Source: AP-15 sp963700195 (GTDB taxonomy: Bacteria; Pseudomonadota; Alphaproteobacteria; ATCC43930; CGMCC-115725). From it: a stretch of 64,000 bases of DNA. Made by a program: the position numbers and the translations under genes. The notes below the pieces were generated by a model, which did not search any database, was not told where the DNA came from, and saw only the letters and a list, made by a program, of their open reading frames with translations. Below, one piece after another: positions 45,822 to 54,033 of this stretch (the stretch's first letter is position 1; each line of letters opens with the position of its first letter). The stretch covers positions 369,955 to 433,954 of the forward strand of contig CAVOWQ010000031.1 of assembly GCA_963700195.1 (NCBI GenBank), written 5' to 3'.

Positions 45822-46455
45822 TCGCCACACCCAAGCACTCCTCGATCGCAGCGACTACGGCTTGGTGCACCGTCTTCGGGTCGCCGGAGGCGTCGATCAA
45901 AATGCAGCGGGTCGGGTTGTCGGCGGCGATCTGCCGGAACCCTTGGCGCAGTTTTTCGTGGAAGCCGCGGTCGAGGCGTTCGAACCGGTCGGCAGGCGAG
46001 CGTGCGGCAGCGCGGGCGAGCCCGACTTCGACCGGCAGATCGAGGATCACGGTCAGGTCCGGTGCGAAATCCCCGAGGGCAAAGGAGTGCAGTGCGGCGA
46101 GGTCCGCGAGCGCCACTCCTCTGCCATAACCCTGATAGGCGATCGTCGAATCGGCGAACCGGTCCGACACCACCCATACGCCTTGCACAAGAGCGGAAGC
46201 TATGACGCGGGTGACGTGATCACGCCGTGCCGCAACGAGCAAGAGGGCTTCGCCGATCGCATCCCAGCGCTCGCCCTCGCCTTCGAGCAACAGCCGACGG
46301 ATCGCCTCGGCGCCGGGCGAGCCGCCGGGCTCGCGTGTTGCCCGTACCGGAACCCCCGCCCGACCCAGCGCCGCCACCAGCAATCCGACCTGCGTCGACT
46401 TTCCGGCGCCTTCGCCGCCTTCGATCGAGATGAACCGGCCGCAAGTCGCCGTCAC
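45754..46455 (-). CDS. tmk: thymidylate kinase
   Basis: dTMP kinase, 233 residues. The P-loop is RFISIEGGEGAGKSTQ, the substrate and LID regions are TREPGGSPGAEAIRRLLLEG and SDRFADSTIAYQGYGRGVAL, followed by LTVILDLPVEVGLARAAARS and DRFERLDRGFHEKLRQGF. I place the start at GTG 46455, one base after the dacC-type gene stop. The C-terminal tail APHPSPLPASGEREGPASAG is translated from a palindromic repeat and is probably a late addition. The reading frame is intact. Confidence 0.93.
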   Translation of the reverse strand: MTATCGRFISIEGGEGAGKSTQVGLLVAALGRAGVPVRATREPGGSPGAEAIRRLLLEGEGERWDAIGEALLLVAARRDHVTRVIASALVQGVWVVSDRFADSTIAYQGYGRGVALADLAALHSFALGDFAPDLTVILDLPVEVGLARAAARSPADRFERLDRGFHEKLRQGFRQIAADNPTRCILIDASGDPKTVHQAVVAAIEECLGVAIAPHPSPLPASGEREGPASAGG

Positions 46456-46456
46456 G

Positions 46457-47692
46457 TCAATGGCGGCCGCCCCACACCAGATAGCCGGCGAGGGTCGCGA
46501 CGCGGCCGAAGGGGTCCATGCGGTCGACATCCGCACCGGCGACGAGCGGCACCTCGGTCGGCGGAACATCGGGAGCGGTCACCACCAGCTTCCCGACCGT
46601 CCGGCCCTTCTCGACGGGCGCCGGAATGGGGCGGTCGTAGTCGACCGTGACCTTCATGTCCTTGCGCGACTTGCGCGCCAGCGTCACGACCAGATCCTTG
46701 GCGACGGTAAGCGGCACCTTCGGCTCGGAACCGAGCCATACGTCGGCATCATCGACCTTGTCTCCGGCCGCGAACAGCTTGTAGTCGTTGAACTCCCGAA
46801 ACGCCCATTCGATCAGCCTCTCGCTTTCCTGGGCGCGGGCTTTCATCGTCGGCAGGCCGCCGAGCACGAGGATGATGCGGCGGTCGTCGCGCTTGACCGA
46901 AGCGGTCAGGCTGTAGCCCGCTTCCTCGGTATGGCCAGTCTTCAACCCGTCGGCGCCGACTCCTTTATAGAGCAGCGGGTTGCGATTTCCTTGTTTGATG
47001 TTGTTGTATTCGTACCCCATTTCACTGTAGTAATGATAGTATTCAGGAAAGTCTTTGATGGTCCGCATCGACAAAGTCGCCAAATCTCGCGCGGTCATCC
47101 AATGGTCGGGACTGGGCAGACCGTCGACATTGGCAAAATGGCTGTCTTTGAGCCCAATCTCCTTGGCCTTCTGATTCATCAGATCGACAAACGCTTCCTC
47201 GCTCCCGGCCAGGCCTTCGGCGAGGACGAGGCAAGCATCGTTGCCGGACTGAATGATCACGCCTTTCAGCAGGTCGTCGATTTTGATGCGCCCGCCGATC
47301 GGCACAAACATCTTGGAGCCTTGCAGCCGCCAAGCGCGCTCGCTGACCGGCAATTCGTCATCGAGCTTGGCGTGTCCCTGCTTCAGCATGTCGAAAACGA
47401 CATAGGCGGTCATGATCTTGCTCATCGAGGCCGGCGGCATGCGCTCGTCGGCGGCCTTGTCGAGCAGCACCGTCCCGGTATCGGCCTCGATGATAAAGGC
47501 ATGCGTCGCCTGTGTTTCCATGCCCGCGGTCGGGGTCGCCGGGACCTGGGCGGCGGCGGTGGCCTTGGGTTTGGCATGGCCTCGTGCGCCTGCCGCCGGG
47601 TGGCCGTTTAGCCCGGCTGCGAGCAGGACCGCGGCAATCACGGCCGCGATCGAGCGCGCCATAAAAACTCTTCCGATTTTCCGATCCGCCAT
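46457..47692 (-). CDS. serine-type D-Ala-D-Ala carboxypeptidase (PBP5/6-like)
   Basis: A 411-residue penicillin-binding protein trimming peptidoglycan pentapeptides. A signal segment (ARSIAAVIAAVLLAAGLNGH) precedes the peptidase domain. The catalytic SxxK is Ser89-Met-Ser-Lys92, with VIIQSGNDACLVLAEGL (SGN) and GLKTGHTEEAGYSL (KTG). A C-terminal PBP5-type beta domain ends with a hydrophobic stretch. It lies upstream of tmk with one base between stop and start. The reading frame is intact. Confidence 0.94.
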   Translation of the reverse strand: MADRKIGRVFMARSIAAVIAAVLLAAGLNGHPAAGARGHAKPKATAAAQVPATPTAGMETQATHAFIIEADTGTVLLDKAADERMPPASMSKIMTAYVVFDMLKQGHAKLDDELPVSERAWRLQGSKMFVPIGGRIKIDDLLKGVIIQSGNDACLVLAEGLAGSEEAFVDLMNQKAKEIGLKDSHFANVDGLPSPDHWMTARDLATLSMRTIKDFPEYYHYYSEMGYEYNNIKQGNRNPLLYKGVGADGLKTGHTEEAGYSLTASVKRDDRRIILVLGGLPTMKARAQESERLIEWAFREFNDYKLFAAGDKVDDADVWLGSEPKVPLTVAKDLVVTLARKSRKDMKVTVDYDRPIPAPVEKGRTVGKLVVTAPDVPPTEVPLVAGADVDRMDPFGRVATLAGYLVWGGRH

Positions 47693-47764
47693 TTTCGCTC
47701 ACTCTCTTTTCCGGGTGGAAAGCGCCCTCCGCCCGGACGAAGATCCGTCCTGACGATTATTCAA

Positions 47765-48754
47765 TCAGCCTCGCGCCATGCTGTCGGCCAGATACCCGAC
47801 CGCGGTCGCGAAATAGGTGGATTTGTTCCACTTCATGATCGTGCGGAAATTGCTATAGACGAGGAAGGCCGGCCCACCGGCGCCATCCGGCATGACCAGC
47901 GAGGCCTCGCCCTCGCGCCCTGCGAGTGGGCCGGCATCAATGCTGCGCACGCCGAGCCGGCTCCACTCGCCGGTCGGCCGCTTGACCTCGAGCCCGGTAT
48001 AGCTGGCGTCGAACCCGGCGGGCAGCATGACCTCCCGCCCCCAGCTCTCGCCGCCGCGCCAACCCAGGCGCGAGATGAAATTGGCGATCGAGGCCAGCGC
48101 GTCGGCCCGGTCGTTCCAGATATCCTTGCGGCCGTCTCCATCGTAATCGACCGCATATCCGAGAAAGGTCGAGGGCATGAATTGGCACTGCCCCATCGCC
48201 CCCGCCCAGGAGCCCATCATGTTGTCGGCCCTGACGTGTCCCTGATCGAGAATCCGCAATGCCGAGATCAGCTCGCCGCGGAAATAGGAGCTGCGGCGTC
48301 CGTCATAGGCGAGCGTGGCGAGCGACGAGACCACCGCGTAATTGCCCATTACCCTGCCGAAATCGCTCTCGATTCCCCAGAGGGCCACGACAAACCGCGG
48401 CTCGACATTGAACCGCCGCCAGATCCCGTCGAGCAGCATCCGATTCTCGGCCAGCTGGGAGCGTGCGCCGTCCATGCGCTGGGACGTGACGACCTTTTCG
48501 AGATACTCGCCGAACGTCATCGTGCGTTCCGGCTGCTTGCGGTCGAGCTCTATGACGTGCGGCAAGTATTGCGTGTTGCGCAACGCGACCTCGATCGTCG
48601 ACGCGCGAACGCCTTGTGCCGCCGCGTCACGGCGCACCCCGAACAGAAATGCATAGAAGTCCCCGTCGGCCGCTCCCGCCCGCTGCGTAAAGCCCGACGC
48701 AGCAATAAACGGAACCCCAAACATCAGCCGACGGCTCATTCGTGGAGACGTCAT
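47765..48754 (-). CDS. mltB: lytic murein transglycosylase (MltB-like)
   Basis: 329 residues. The N-terminal MSRRLMFGVPFIAASGFTQR acts as an export signal, with no clear lipobox. The catalytic Glu129 is in ALWGIESDFGRVMGNYAVVS. AGAMGQCQFMPSTFLGYAVD and DYDGDGRKDIWNDRADALAS (peptidoglycan-binding loop) are also family features. In many relatives rlpA lies between this gene and the carboxypeptidase; here only 72 bases separate them. The reading frame is intact. Confidence 0.93.
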   Translation of the reverse strand: MTSPRMSRRLMFGVPFIAASGFTQRAGAADGDFYAFLFGVRRDAAAQGVRASTIEVALRNTQYLPHVIELDRKQPERTMTFGEYLEKVVTSQRMDGARSQLAENRMLLDGIWRRFNVEPRFVVALWGIESDFGRVMGNYAVVSSLATLAYDGRRSSYFRGELISALRILDQGHVRADNMMGSWAGAMGQCQFMPSTFLGYAVDYDGDGRKDIWNDRADALASIANFISRLGWRGGESWGREVMLPAGFDASYTGLEVKRPTGEWSRLGVRSIDAGPLAGREGEASLVMPDGAGGPAFLVYSNFRTIMKWNKSTYFATAVGYLADSMARG

Positions 48755-48981
48755 CCAGAGAACTCACCGCTGCTTGCAGTCCTTCTCTCGTTTCTTGCCA
48801 CAAGCAAGCCGAACCCCGCAACGATCGCGGAATCTGACCGCAGATTCCGCCCTCCCCGCCCCTCTTCGTGGCGCCTTCCGCCGCGATCCGCCCCAAATCG
48901 CCATTCCTGCGGTAGTCTTCGATGCTTGTTCCCAGCGCGGTCACAGCCTATCCTGGCTCTACGCACTTAAGGGAGGATGGC
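48755..48981. other. divergent promoter region
   Basis: 227 bases between mltB (minus) and the ring-cleavage dioxygenase gene (plus), with no gene. It should hold promoters for both directions. A clear GGGAGGA ribosome-binding site (about 48970) precedes the dioxygenase start. I see no obvious operator palindrome. Confidence 0.4.
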
Positions 48982-50032
48982 ATGGGACAGATTCTGGGGC
49001 TCGGCGTCACTCACTTTCCGCCGCTCTCGGGAACCGACGAAAATCTGGGCCGCATTCTGAAGCGTGCGCTCGACGACCCGGCGGTCCCGGAGCGGATGCG
49101 GGACCCGTCAGGTTGGCCCGCGGCAATGCGCGAGGAGTACGGCGCCGACGCCGGACTGACCGCCGCCAGGCATCACCGCGAGGCGCTCCTCACCGGTTTT
49201 CGCAACGCGCGGCGGGTGTTGGACGAGTTCGCCCCCGATCTTGTCGTGATCTGGGGCGACGACCAATACGAGAACTTCAAGGAAGACATCATCCCGCCGT
49301 TCTGTGTGCTGGCCTATGAATCGCTGACGACAAAACCGTGGCAATACTATCGCGGCCCGAATGTCTGGAACGAGCCGGCCGACAAGACCTTCAATTACGG
49401 CAGGCCATCGCGATGCCGGAAAATTTATCGCCAGCGGCATGATCGAGAGCGGGTTCGACGTCTCCTACGCCTATAAGCCGCTACACCACCAGCTCGGCCA
49501 CGCCTTTCTGAATACGCTGCTGTTCCTCGATTACGACCGTAAGGGTTTCCCCTACCCGGTTGTGCCGTTCCAGGTGAATTGCTACGGCCGCCGCGTCGTT
49601 GCCCAGCAGGCCGGGGCGCGCGGGTTGAGCCAATTCCCGTCGGACGACGAGCTCGACCCCCCCTCCCCTGCCCCGTGGCGCTGCTTCGATCTCGGCGCGG
49701 CTTGCGCCCGGGTCGTCGAGAAGAGCCCGTGGCGGGTCGCGCTGATCGCCTCCTCGAGCTGGTCGCACGCCTTCCTGACGCCCAAGCACTACCTGCTCTA
49801 TCCCGACGTTGAAGCCGACCGCGCTCTCTACGACGCATTGCAGGCCGCCGATTACGCCACCTGGCGGCAGCGGCCGTTGAGTGCGATCGAGGACAGCGGG
49901 CAGCAGGAGGTCTTGAATTGGATGTGCCTCGTTGGCGCGATGAACGAGCTCGGGCGGCGGCCGACCGAAACCTCCTACGTCCAGAGCTACATCTTCAACT
50001 CGAACAAATGCTTCGCCGTATTCGAGCCGTGA
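48982..50032 (+). CDS. LigB-type extradiol ring-cleavage dioxygenase-like protein (one frame break)
   Basis: About 350 residues of the class III (LigB/DODA) extradiol dioxygenase fold. These enzymes use non-haem Fe(II) to open catechol-type rings. Candidate iron ligands are the His of GLGVTHFPPLSG near the N-terminus and residues in LVVIWGDDQYENFKEDIIPP. Later regions are SYAYKPLHHQLGHAFLNTLL and VALIASSSWSHAFLTPKHYL. One extra base near 49402 separates ADKTFNYG from HRDAGKFIASGMIESGFDVS. It is first of the six-gene cluster, 4 bases before the ferritin-like gene. The substrate is unknown. Confidence 0.83.
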
Positions 50033-50036
50033 GGCC

Positions 50037-50776
50037 ATGCCCGAGCTGCCGGGAAAGGACTTGGCACGAGAGCTGATCGACAGGAGCCAGGACAAGAGCC
50101 GCGCTACACCCGTAGAGGACATCATCCAGGCCATCCGCCGCGATGGACTGGATGACGAGGCGGCCCACCGCCTTATCGGCCGGTTGTGGACGCTCGAACG
50201 GATGTTTTATTACATCTATGGCGGGTGGGGTCAGGGCCTTGAAATCAACGACTTCCCGCCGTCGATCAAATACTTGTTCTCGAAGCAGATCGTCGACGAG
50301 TTCGACGCATGAGATGCTCTATCTCGACGCTTTGCTGCGCAAGGGGTTCGTCGCTACTCAGAAAGACGCCTTTCGGCATCCCTCCGGCTGTTTCGTGATG
50401 GATTCAGCGCTGGCCTATTACGTCTTCTCGTTGCGTAATCTGGCCACCTACCCGCATCCGATCCGGATCGCGGCGTTGAATTTGGGATCCGAAGGTCCTC
50501 GAGCTCGCCTGGATGGAGGGACTGACGGAAGCGATCGCCGACCCCGACCTCAAAGGCGTCTTCGACAGCCAATTCGTCGAGAACCGCAGTCACATCAATA
50601 TGGGCCGGCGCATCGTCGAAGAGTTTGTGACGAAGCCGGTCGAGGCCGAGCTGTGCCGGTGGGCTTGCGCCGTCGCCAACCGCGACTATGGCCGGTTCTT
50701 AGGCGAGCTCAGCGCGTTTGTGCTGGGGCACGAGGCGCCAGCGCCACCTGCGCCGCGCCGGCAAGTGACCGATTGA
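50037..50776 (+). CDS. ferritin-like putative diiron protein A (two frame breaks)
   Basis: A four-helix-bundle protein of about 245 residues, reassembled from three frames (breaks near 50304 and 50491, both extra G). Likely metal ligands by pattern are Glu in GRLWTLERMFYYIYG, ExxH in KQIVDEFTHEMLYLDALL (the Thr restored by repair), Glu in LELAWMEGLTEA, and Glu/His in FVENRSHINMGRRIVEEF. This spacing is that of ferritin-like diiron oxygenases or hydroxylases. I cannot name the family more closely. The next gene is a ferredoxin 11 bases later. Confidence 0.65.
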
Positions 50777-50787
50777 CGGAGGCGCGC

Positions 50788-51042
50788 ATGCCCTCTCTCA
50801 AAATCGATCACCAGCGCTGCACCGAGTGCCGCATGTGCTACATTGTCTGCCGCGAGATCGACATCAACGCGGTCTATGTCGCATTGGAGCCGCTGCACCG
50901 CATCGAGATCGACCTGCAGAAATGCACTTATCCGGGCTGCACGGCGTGCCTGATGTATTGCCCGGCGGAAGGCTCGATCGTCGAGGTCGAGAGCGGCCGC
51001 TCGATGGTGCCGCCGCCGCCCGAAGCCTGGCAGGAGGCCTGA
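50788..51042 (+). CDS. 2[4Fe-4S] ferredoxin A
   Basis: An 84-residue ferredoxin. The first cluster motif CTECRMCYIVCREIDINAVY is Cx2Cx2Cx3C; the second, CTYPGCTACLMYCPAEGSIV, is Cx4Cx2Cx3CP. Eight cysteines imply two [4Fe-4S] clusters; the wider Cx4C spacing is uncommon and may tune potential or partner choice. Its C-terminal tail is Pro-rich. ATG 50788 follows a GGAGG site. It is encoded between the two ferritin-like genes, 3 bases before the second, which suggests it is their electron donor. Confidence 0.88.
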   Translation: MPSLKIDHQRCTECRMCYIVCREIDINAVYVALEPLHRIEIDLQKCTYPGCTACLMYCPAEGSIVEVESGRSMVPPPPEAWQEA

Positions 51043-51045
51043 CCG

Positions 51046-51765
51046 ATGCATCCGATCCTCGATCGGTTTTTAGACAGATGGGTGTGGCCGACGATGCCCG
51101 GCGCACCCGGGGCCGAGTTCCGATTGCGGCTGACCCGGGAGAAATGCCTCAAGGGCTGGGAGATTTCACTGGAGCGTACGCTCGGCGAAATCGAGGAGGA
51201 GCTGGGCCGCAACGACGAGGCTTGGAAGAGGGAGCGCGCACTGCGCGGCTATGCGGCCGAGGGCGTGCACATGTCGATCAAGCAGATGTCGGGGCAACTG
51301 CTGTCGGTCGACATCGCGGACCAGGAGCGCTACATCGATCTGCAGCGCATGCGCGCGCGCCAGATCTGGGACGAATGCAAGCACAGTAAGCTGCACGCCG
51401 ACGTCCTGCTCGGGAAGGGCTGGATCAAGGACGAGCGCGAATTGATGGACATCGCGCAGGCCAATACCCAGCCGTTGCCCGCCTATTTTGGCCTGTCGAT
51501 GATGTTCCCGCACATCCATCCTTTGGCCCGCGCCGCGCAGAATTATTACCAGGAGGCCAATGCCTGCATCGGCATCATGGCCTATCTCGACCGGGTCGAC
51601 GATCCGCTGGTTCGCCACGAGCATCTGAGCCAGCGCGACGAAGAGTTGATGCATTTCATGGAAGGCAAGTTCCAGATCGATTTCCTCTGCGCGACGCCGG
51701 AGGCGCAAAAGCCGGTCGAGGACGCGCTGGACTATCTGCTGCACCAGGTCGGCGGCATCAGATGA
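51046..51765 (+). CDS. ferritin-like putative diiron protein B
   Basis: 239 residues, mainly helical. It shows ExxH in ARQIWDECKHSKLHADVLL, Glu in QNYYQEANACIGIMAYL, and a late EHLSQRDEELMHFMEGKFQ with Glu/His, consistent with a diiron four-helix bundle. It shares the general plan of protein A but little direct sequence, so the two may form a heteromeric oxygenase or be catalytic and structural partners. It starts 3 bases after ferredoxin A, and its stop (TGA 51763-51765) overlaps the ferredoxin B start (ATG 51762). The reading frame is intact. No named family recognised. Confidence 0.65.
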   Translation: MHPILDRFLDRWVWPTMPGAPGAEFRLRLTREKCLKGWEISLERTLGEIEEELGRNDEAWKRERALRGYAAEGVHMSIKQMSGQLLSVDIADQERYIDLQRMRARQIWDECKHSKLHADVLLGKGWIKDERELMDIAQANTQPLPAYFGLSMMFPHIHPLARAAQNYYQEANACIGIMAYLDRVDDPLVRHEHLSQRDEELMHFMEGKFQIDFLCATPEAQKPVEDALDYLLHQVGGIR

Positions 51766-51956
51766 AGGTGCGGATCGACTACGCTATCTGCAATTCCTGC
51801 GGCCTCTGCCGAGAGGTCTGCCCGGAATCAGCGGTCCGGCCAATGCTCCTAGAGCCGCGGCACCTCTACGAGGTGCAGGAGGTCAAGTGTACCGGCTGCG
51901 GCGACTGTCTCGAATACTGCCCCGCACCGGGCGCTCTGGTGCAATACGCGGTGTGA
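51762..51956 (+). CDS. 2[4Fe-4S] ferredoxin B
   Basis: A 64-residue bacterial-type ferredoxin with two regular Cx2Cx2Cx3CP motifs: CNSCGLCREVCPESAV and CTGCGDCLEYCPAPGALV. It overlaps the end of ferritin-like gene B (ATGA), so it is translationally coupled to it. Having a second ferredoxin next to the second ferritin-like protein is the most striking aspect of the cluster. The reading frame is intact. Confidence 0.9.
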   Translation: MKVRIDYAICNSCGLCREVCPESAVRPMLLEPRHLYEVQEVKCTGCGDCLEYCPAPGALVQYAV

Positions 51957-51964
51957 GAAGGTTG

Positions 51965-52028
51965 TCATTGCGAGGAGCGCAGCGACGCGGCAATCCCGAC
52001 GAGATTGCTTCGCTGCGCTCGCAATGAC
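51965..52028. repeat. 64-base palindromic repeat
   Basis: Perfect 10-base inverted ends TCATTGCGAG and CTCGCAATGA enclose the near-complementary inner arms GCGCAGCGACGCGGCAATC and GATTGCTTCGCTGCGC. It lies between ferredoxin B and the amidohydrolase gene, where the RNA would form a long hairpin. It differs from the CCCTCTCC family seen elsewhere in the window. Confidence 0.85.
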
Positions 52029-52061
52029 AGGATCATTGCGGCGGAACAGAGGGAGAAGGTG

Positions 52062-53237
52062 ATGGCGCGCGAATACAGACTGATGTCGGCCGACGGGCAT
52101 CTCGAAGTCCCGCCGGAACGGTGGGTGCATCGGGTGCCGGAAAAATACCGCGACCGCACGCCGCACACCGTCCATCTGCCGGATGGCGGCGACGCGCTGA
52201 TGATCGAAGGGCAGCCGCTGTTGGAAGCGAATTTTTTGGATCTGCGCGCCGGCCGCGCGGAGGGTACCTGGCAGCCCTTTGGCTTGAAGGTCGCCGACGC
52301 GGCGGGCACCGGCTCGCCCGAGCAGCGCGTCAAGGAGCAGGACCAGGACGGCATGGACGCCGAGGTATTGTTTGCGGCGATGGTCGCCGGCCCCGTCTTC
52401 TGGCGCAATATCGCGCATGACGAGGTCTACAAGGCGGTGATCCGCGGGTACAATGACTGGCTCGCCGAAGAATATTGCGCCGTGGCGCCCGACCGCCTCA
52501 TTGGCATGGGGGTCATTCCGATCACCAATGTCGACGACGCGATCGCCGAGATGAAGCATTGCAAGAAGCTCGGCCTCAAAGGCGTGCTGTTGGGCGCATT
52601 GCCCAATGCAAAGGGTTACCCGACGCCGGAGGACGACAAGTTCTGGGCCGCCGCGGTCGACATGCAGATGCCGGTCACTGTGCACGTCCAGTTCTACCGC
52701 ACGGGAGCGCGCGCTACGCAGCCGACTTTCAAGTATCCGAAGGAAGACCCCGTGGTCATGCAAAGGCTGCGGCGGCCATTTCTCGAATGGCTGTGCAATT
52801 TCGGACTGGCGCCGTCGGTCAGCATCGCGCAGATGGTCTTGGCCGGCGTGTTCGAGCGACATCCGAAGTTGAAGATCTTTTTTGCCGAGACCCGGCTCGG
52901 GTGGGTCCCGTTCTGGCTCGAACATATGGATCTGTGGTACCAGCGCCATCTCGGCTGGGCGCAAGAATACCTCGGCTTCCAGCCGTTGAAGGAATTGCCG
53001 AGCCACTACGTGCGCAAGCACGTCTATTTCAGCGTGCAGTACGAGCGCGTCGCGATCGAGGAACGCCAGCATGTCGGCGTCGACCGCATCATGTTCGCGA
53101 CCGACTTCCCGCACATCGAGAACGAATGGCCCAATTCGCGCCCAATCATCGACAAGATCTACGCCGACGTCCCGGAACCCGACAAGCGCAAGATCTGGGC
53201 CGGCAACGCCGTAGAGTTCTTCCACCTCGCCAATTAA
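52062..53237 (+). CDS. amidohydrolase-2 family protein (ACMSD-like)
   Basis: A TIM-barrel metal-dependent hydrolase or decarboxylase of the amidohydrolase-2 group (ACMSD, gamma-resorcylate decarboxylase relatives), 391 residues. The N-terminal strand YRLMSADGHLEVPPERW has the DGH form of the usual DxHxH motif. Later features are VAPDRLIGMGVIPITNVDDA, PVTVHVQFYRTGA, SIAQMVLAGVFERHPKLKIF, FFAETRLGWVPFWLEHMD and RIMFATDFPHIENEWPNS. ATG 52062 follows GGGAGAAGG. It probably processes the ring-cleavage product of the cluster, as ACMSD does in other pathways. The reading frame is intact. Confidence 0.87.
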   Translation: MAREYRLMSADGHLEVPPERWVHRVPEKYRDRTPHTVHLPDGGDALMIEGQPLLEANFLDLRAGRAEGTWQPFGLKVADAAGTGSPEQRVKEQDQDGMDAEVLFAAMVAGPVFWRNIAHDEVYKAVIRGYNDWLAEEYCAVAPDRLIGMGVIPITNVDDAIAEMKHCKKLGLKGVLLGALPNAKGYPTPEDDKFWAAAVDMQMPVTVHVQFYRTGARATQPTFKYPKEDPVVMQRLRRPFLEWLCNFGLAPSVSIAQMVLAGVFERHPKLKIFFAETRLGWVPFWLEHMDLWYQRHLGWAQEYLGFQPLKELPSHYVRKHVYFSVQYERVAIEERQHVGVDRIMFATDFPHIENEWPNSRPIIDKIYADVPEPDKRKIWAGNAVEFFHLAN

Positions 53238-53240
53238 GGG

Positions 53241-53285
53241 CCCCTCACCCCGACCCGCTCCCCGCTAACGCTGGGCGAGGGGAAG
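53241..53285. repeat. intergenic palindromic repeat (degenerate)
   Basis: CCCTCACCCCGACCCGCTCC, then CCGCTAACGCTGGGCGAGGGG. A diverged copy of the common family, four bases after the amidohydrolase stop, where it may act as a terminator. Confidence 0.65.
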
Positions 53286-53416
53286 ACCCGCCAACGCCGA
53301 GGCTGTCGAACAGACCTGTTTGCGAGATTGATTAGACTGCATCTTAGCTCAGGCCCTACAATCGGTGGACGGCCCTGCGACGGGCCTGACAAGATGGTCA
53401 TCACCGGAGGCTGCAG

Positions 53417-53945
53417 ATGAAAACGAAGCTTCTCTTGAACGGAGTGGCAGTGGTTGCCGTGCTTGCGCTGTCCCCGCCAGTCTGGGCGCAGCCAGCCAGT
53501 CCATCGGGCGGAAACTCGGTGGGTACGCCGGGTCCCAACCCCGGTGGGCCGGGTCTGACCCCCTATAGCACGGGCACACCGACCGGCCGGGGTTTTGGTC
53601 CAAAGGCCTCGGGCGGAAATCATGTCCCTTCCGCGACGGCCGCTGCGGCAACTGAACAGTCGTCGACCTCAGCAACGCCGCCAAAGCACCATCATGCGCA
53701 CACGCACCATGTGGTAAGCACTCACCAGCTTCTCCATGCCCATGGCCCGAGGTCGCCCACGGATACCACCTCACAGCTGAACCAAGCAGAGCTGACCCGC
53801 CTGCAGCAGGGTGGTCCCCCGATCGGCCCCAGCGTCCGGCCCAGCCCCCCCGCCGACGCAAGGGGGGAACAGCTTGGGATTGCCTGGCCCGAACTCAGGC
53901 GGACCCGGCCTGACGCCCTATAGCACCGGCGCTCCGCAACGCTGA
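53417..53945 (+). CDS. small secreted protein with duplicated GPGLTPYSTG motif (one frame break)
   Basis: An exported protein of about 175 residues. The signal peptide KLLLNGVAVVAVLALSPPVW is cut before AQPASPSG. It then has low complexity rich in Gly, Pro, Ser and Thr, with a His-rich centre KHHHAHTHHV. The N-terminal motif NSVGTPGPNPGGPGLTPYST is repeated at the C-terminus as NSLGLPGPNSGGPGLTPYST in another frame, after a break in a run of seven C near 53845; the corrected stop is 53945. No family recognised. The His stretch could bind metal. Confidence 0.6.
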
Positions 53946-54033
53946 CACACTCGCACGCTACGTCGAGCCCCTGAGCTTTGCGGCGTGGGGACTCGCCGGT
54001 GGGCGAGCCCCCAGCGCTGCTCCTCGTGGCGGC

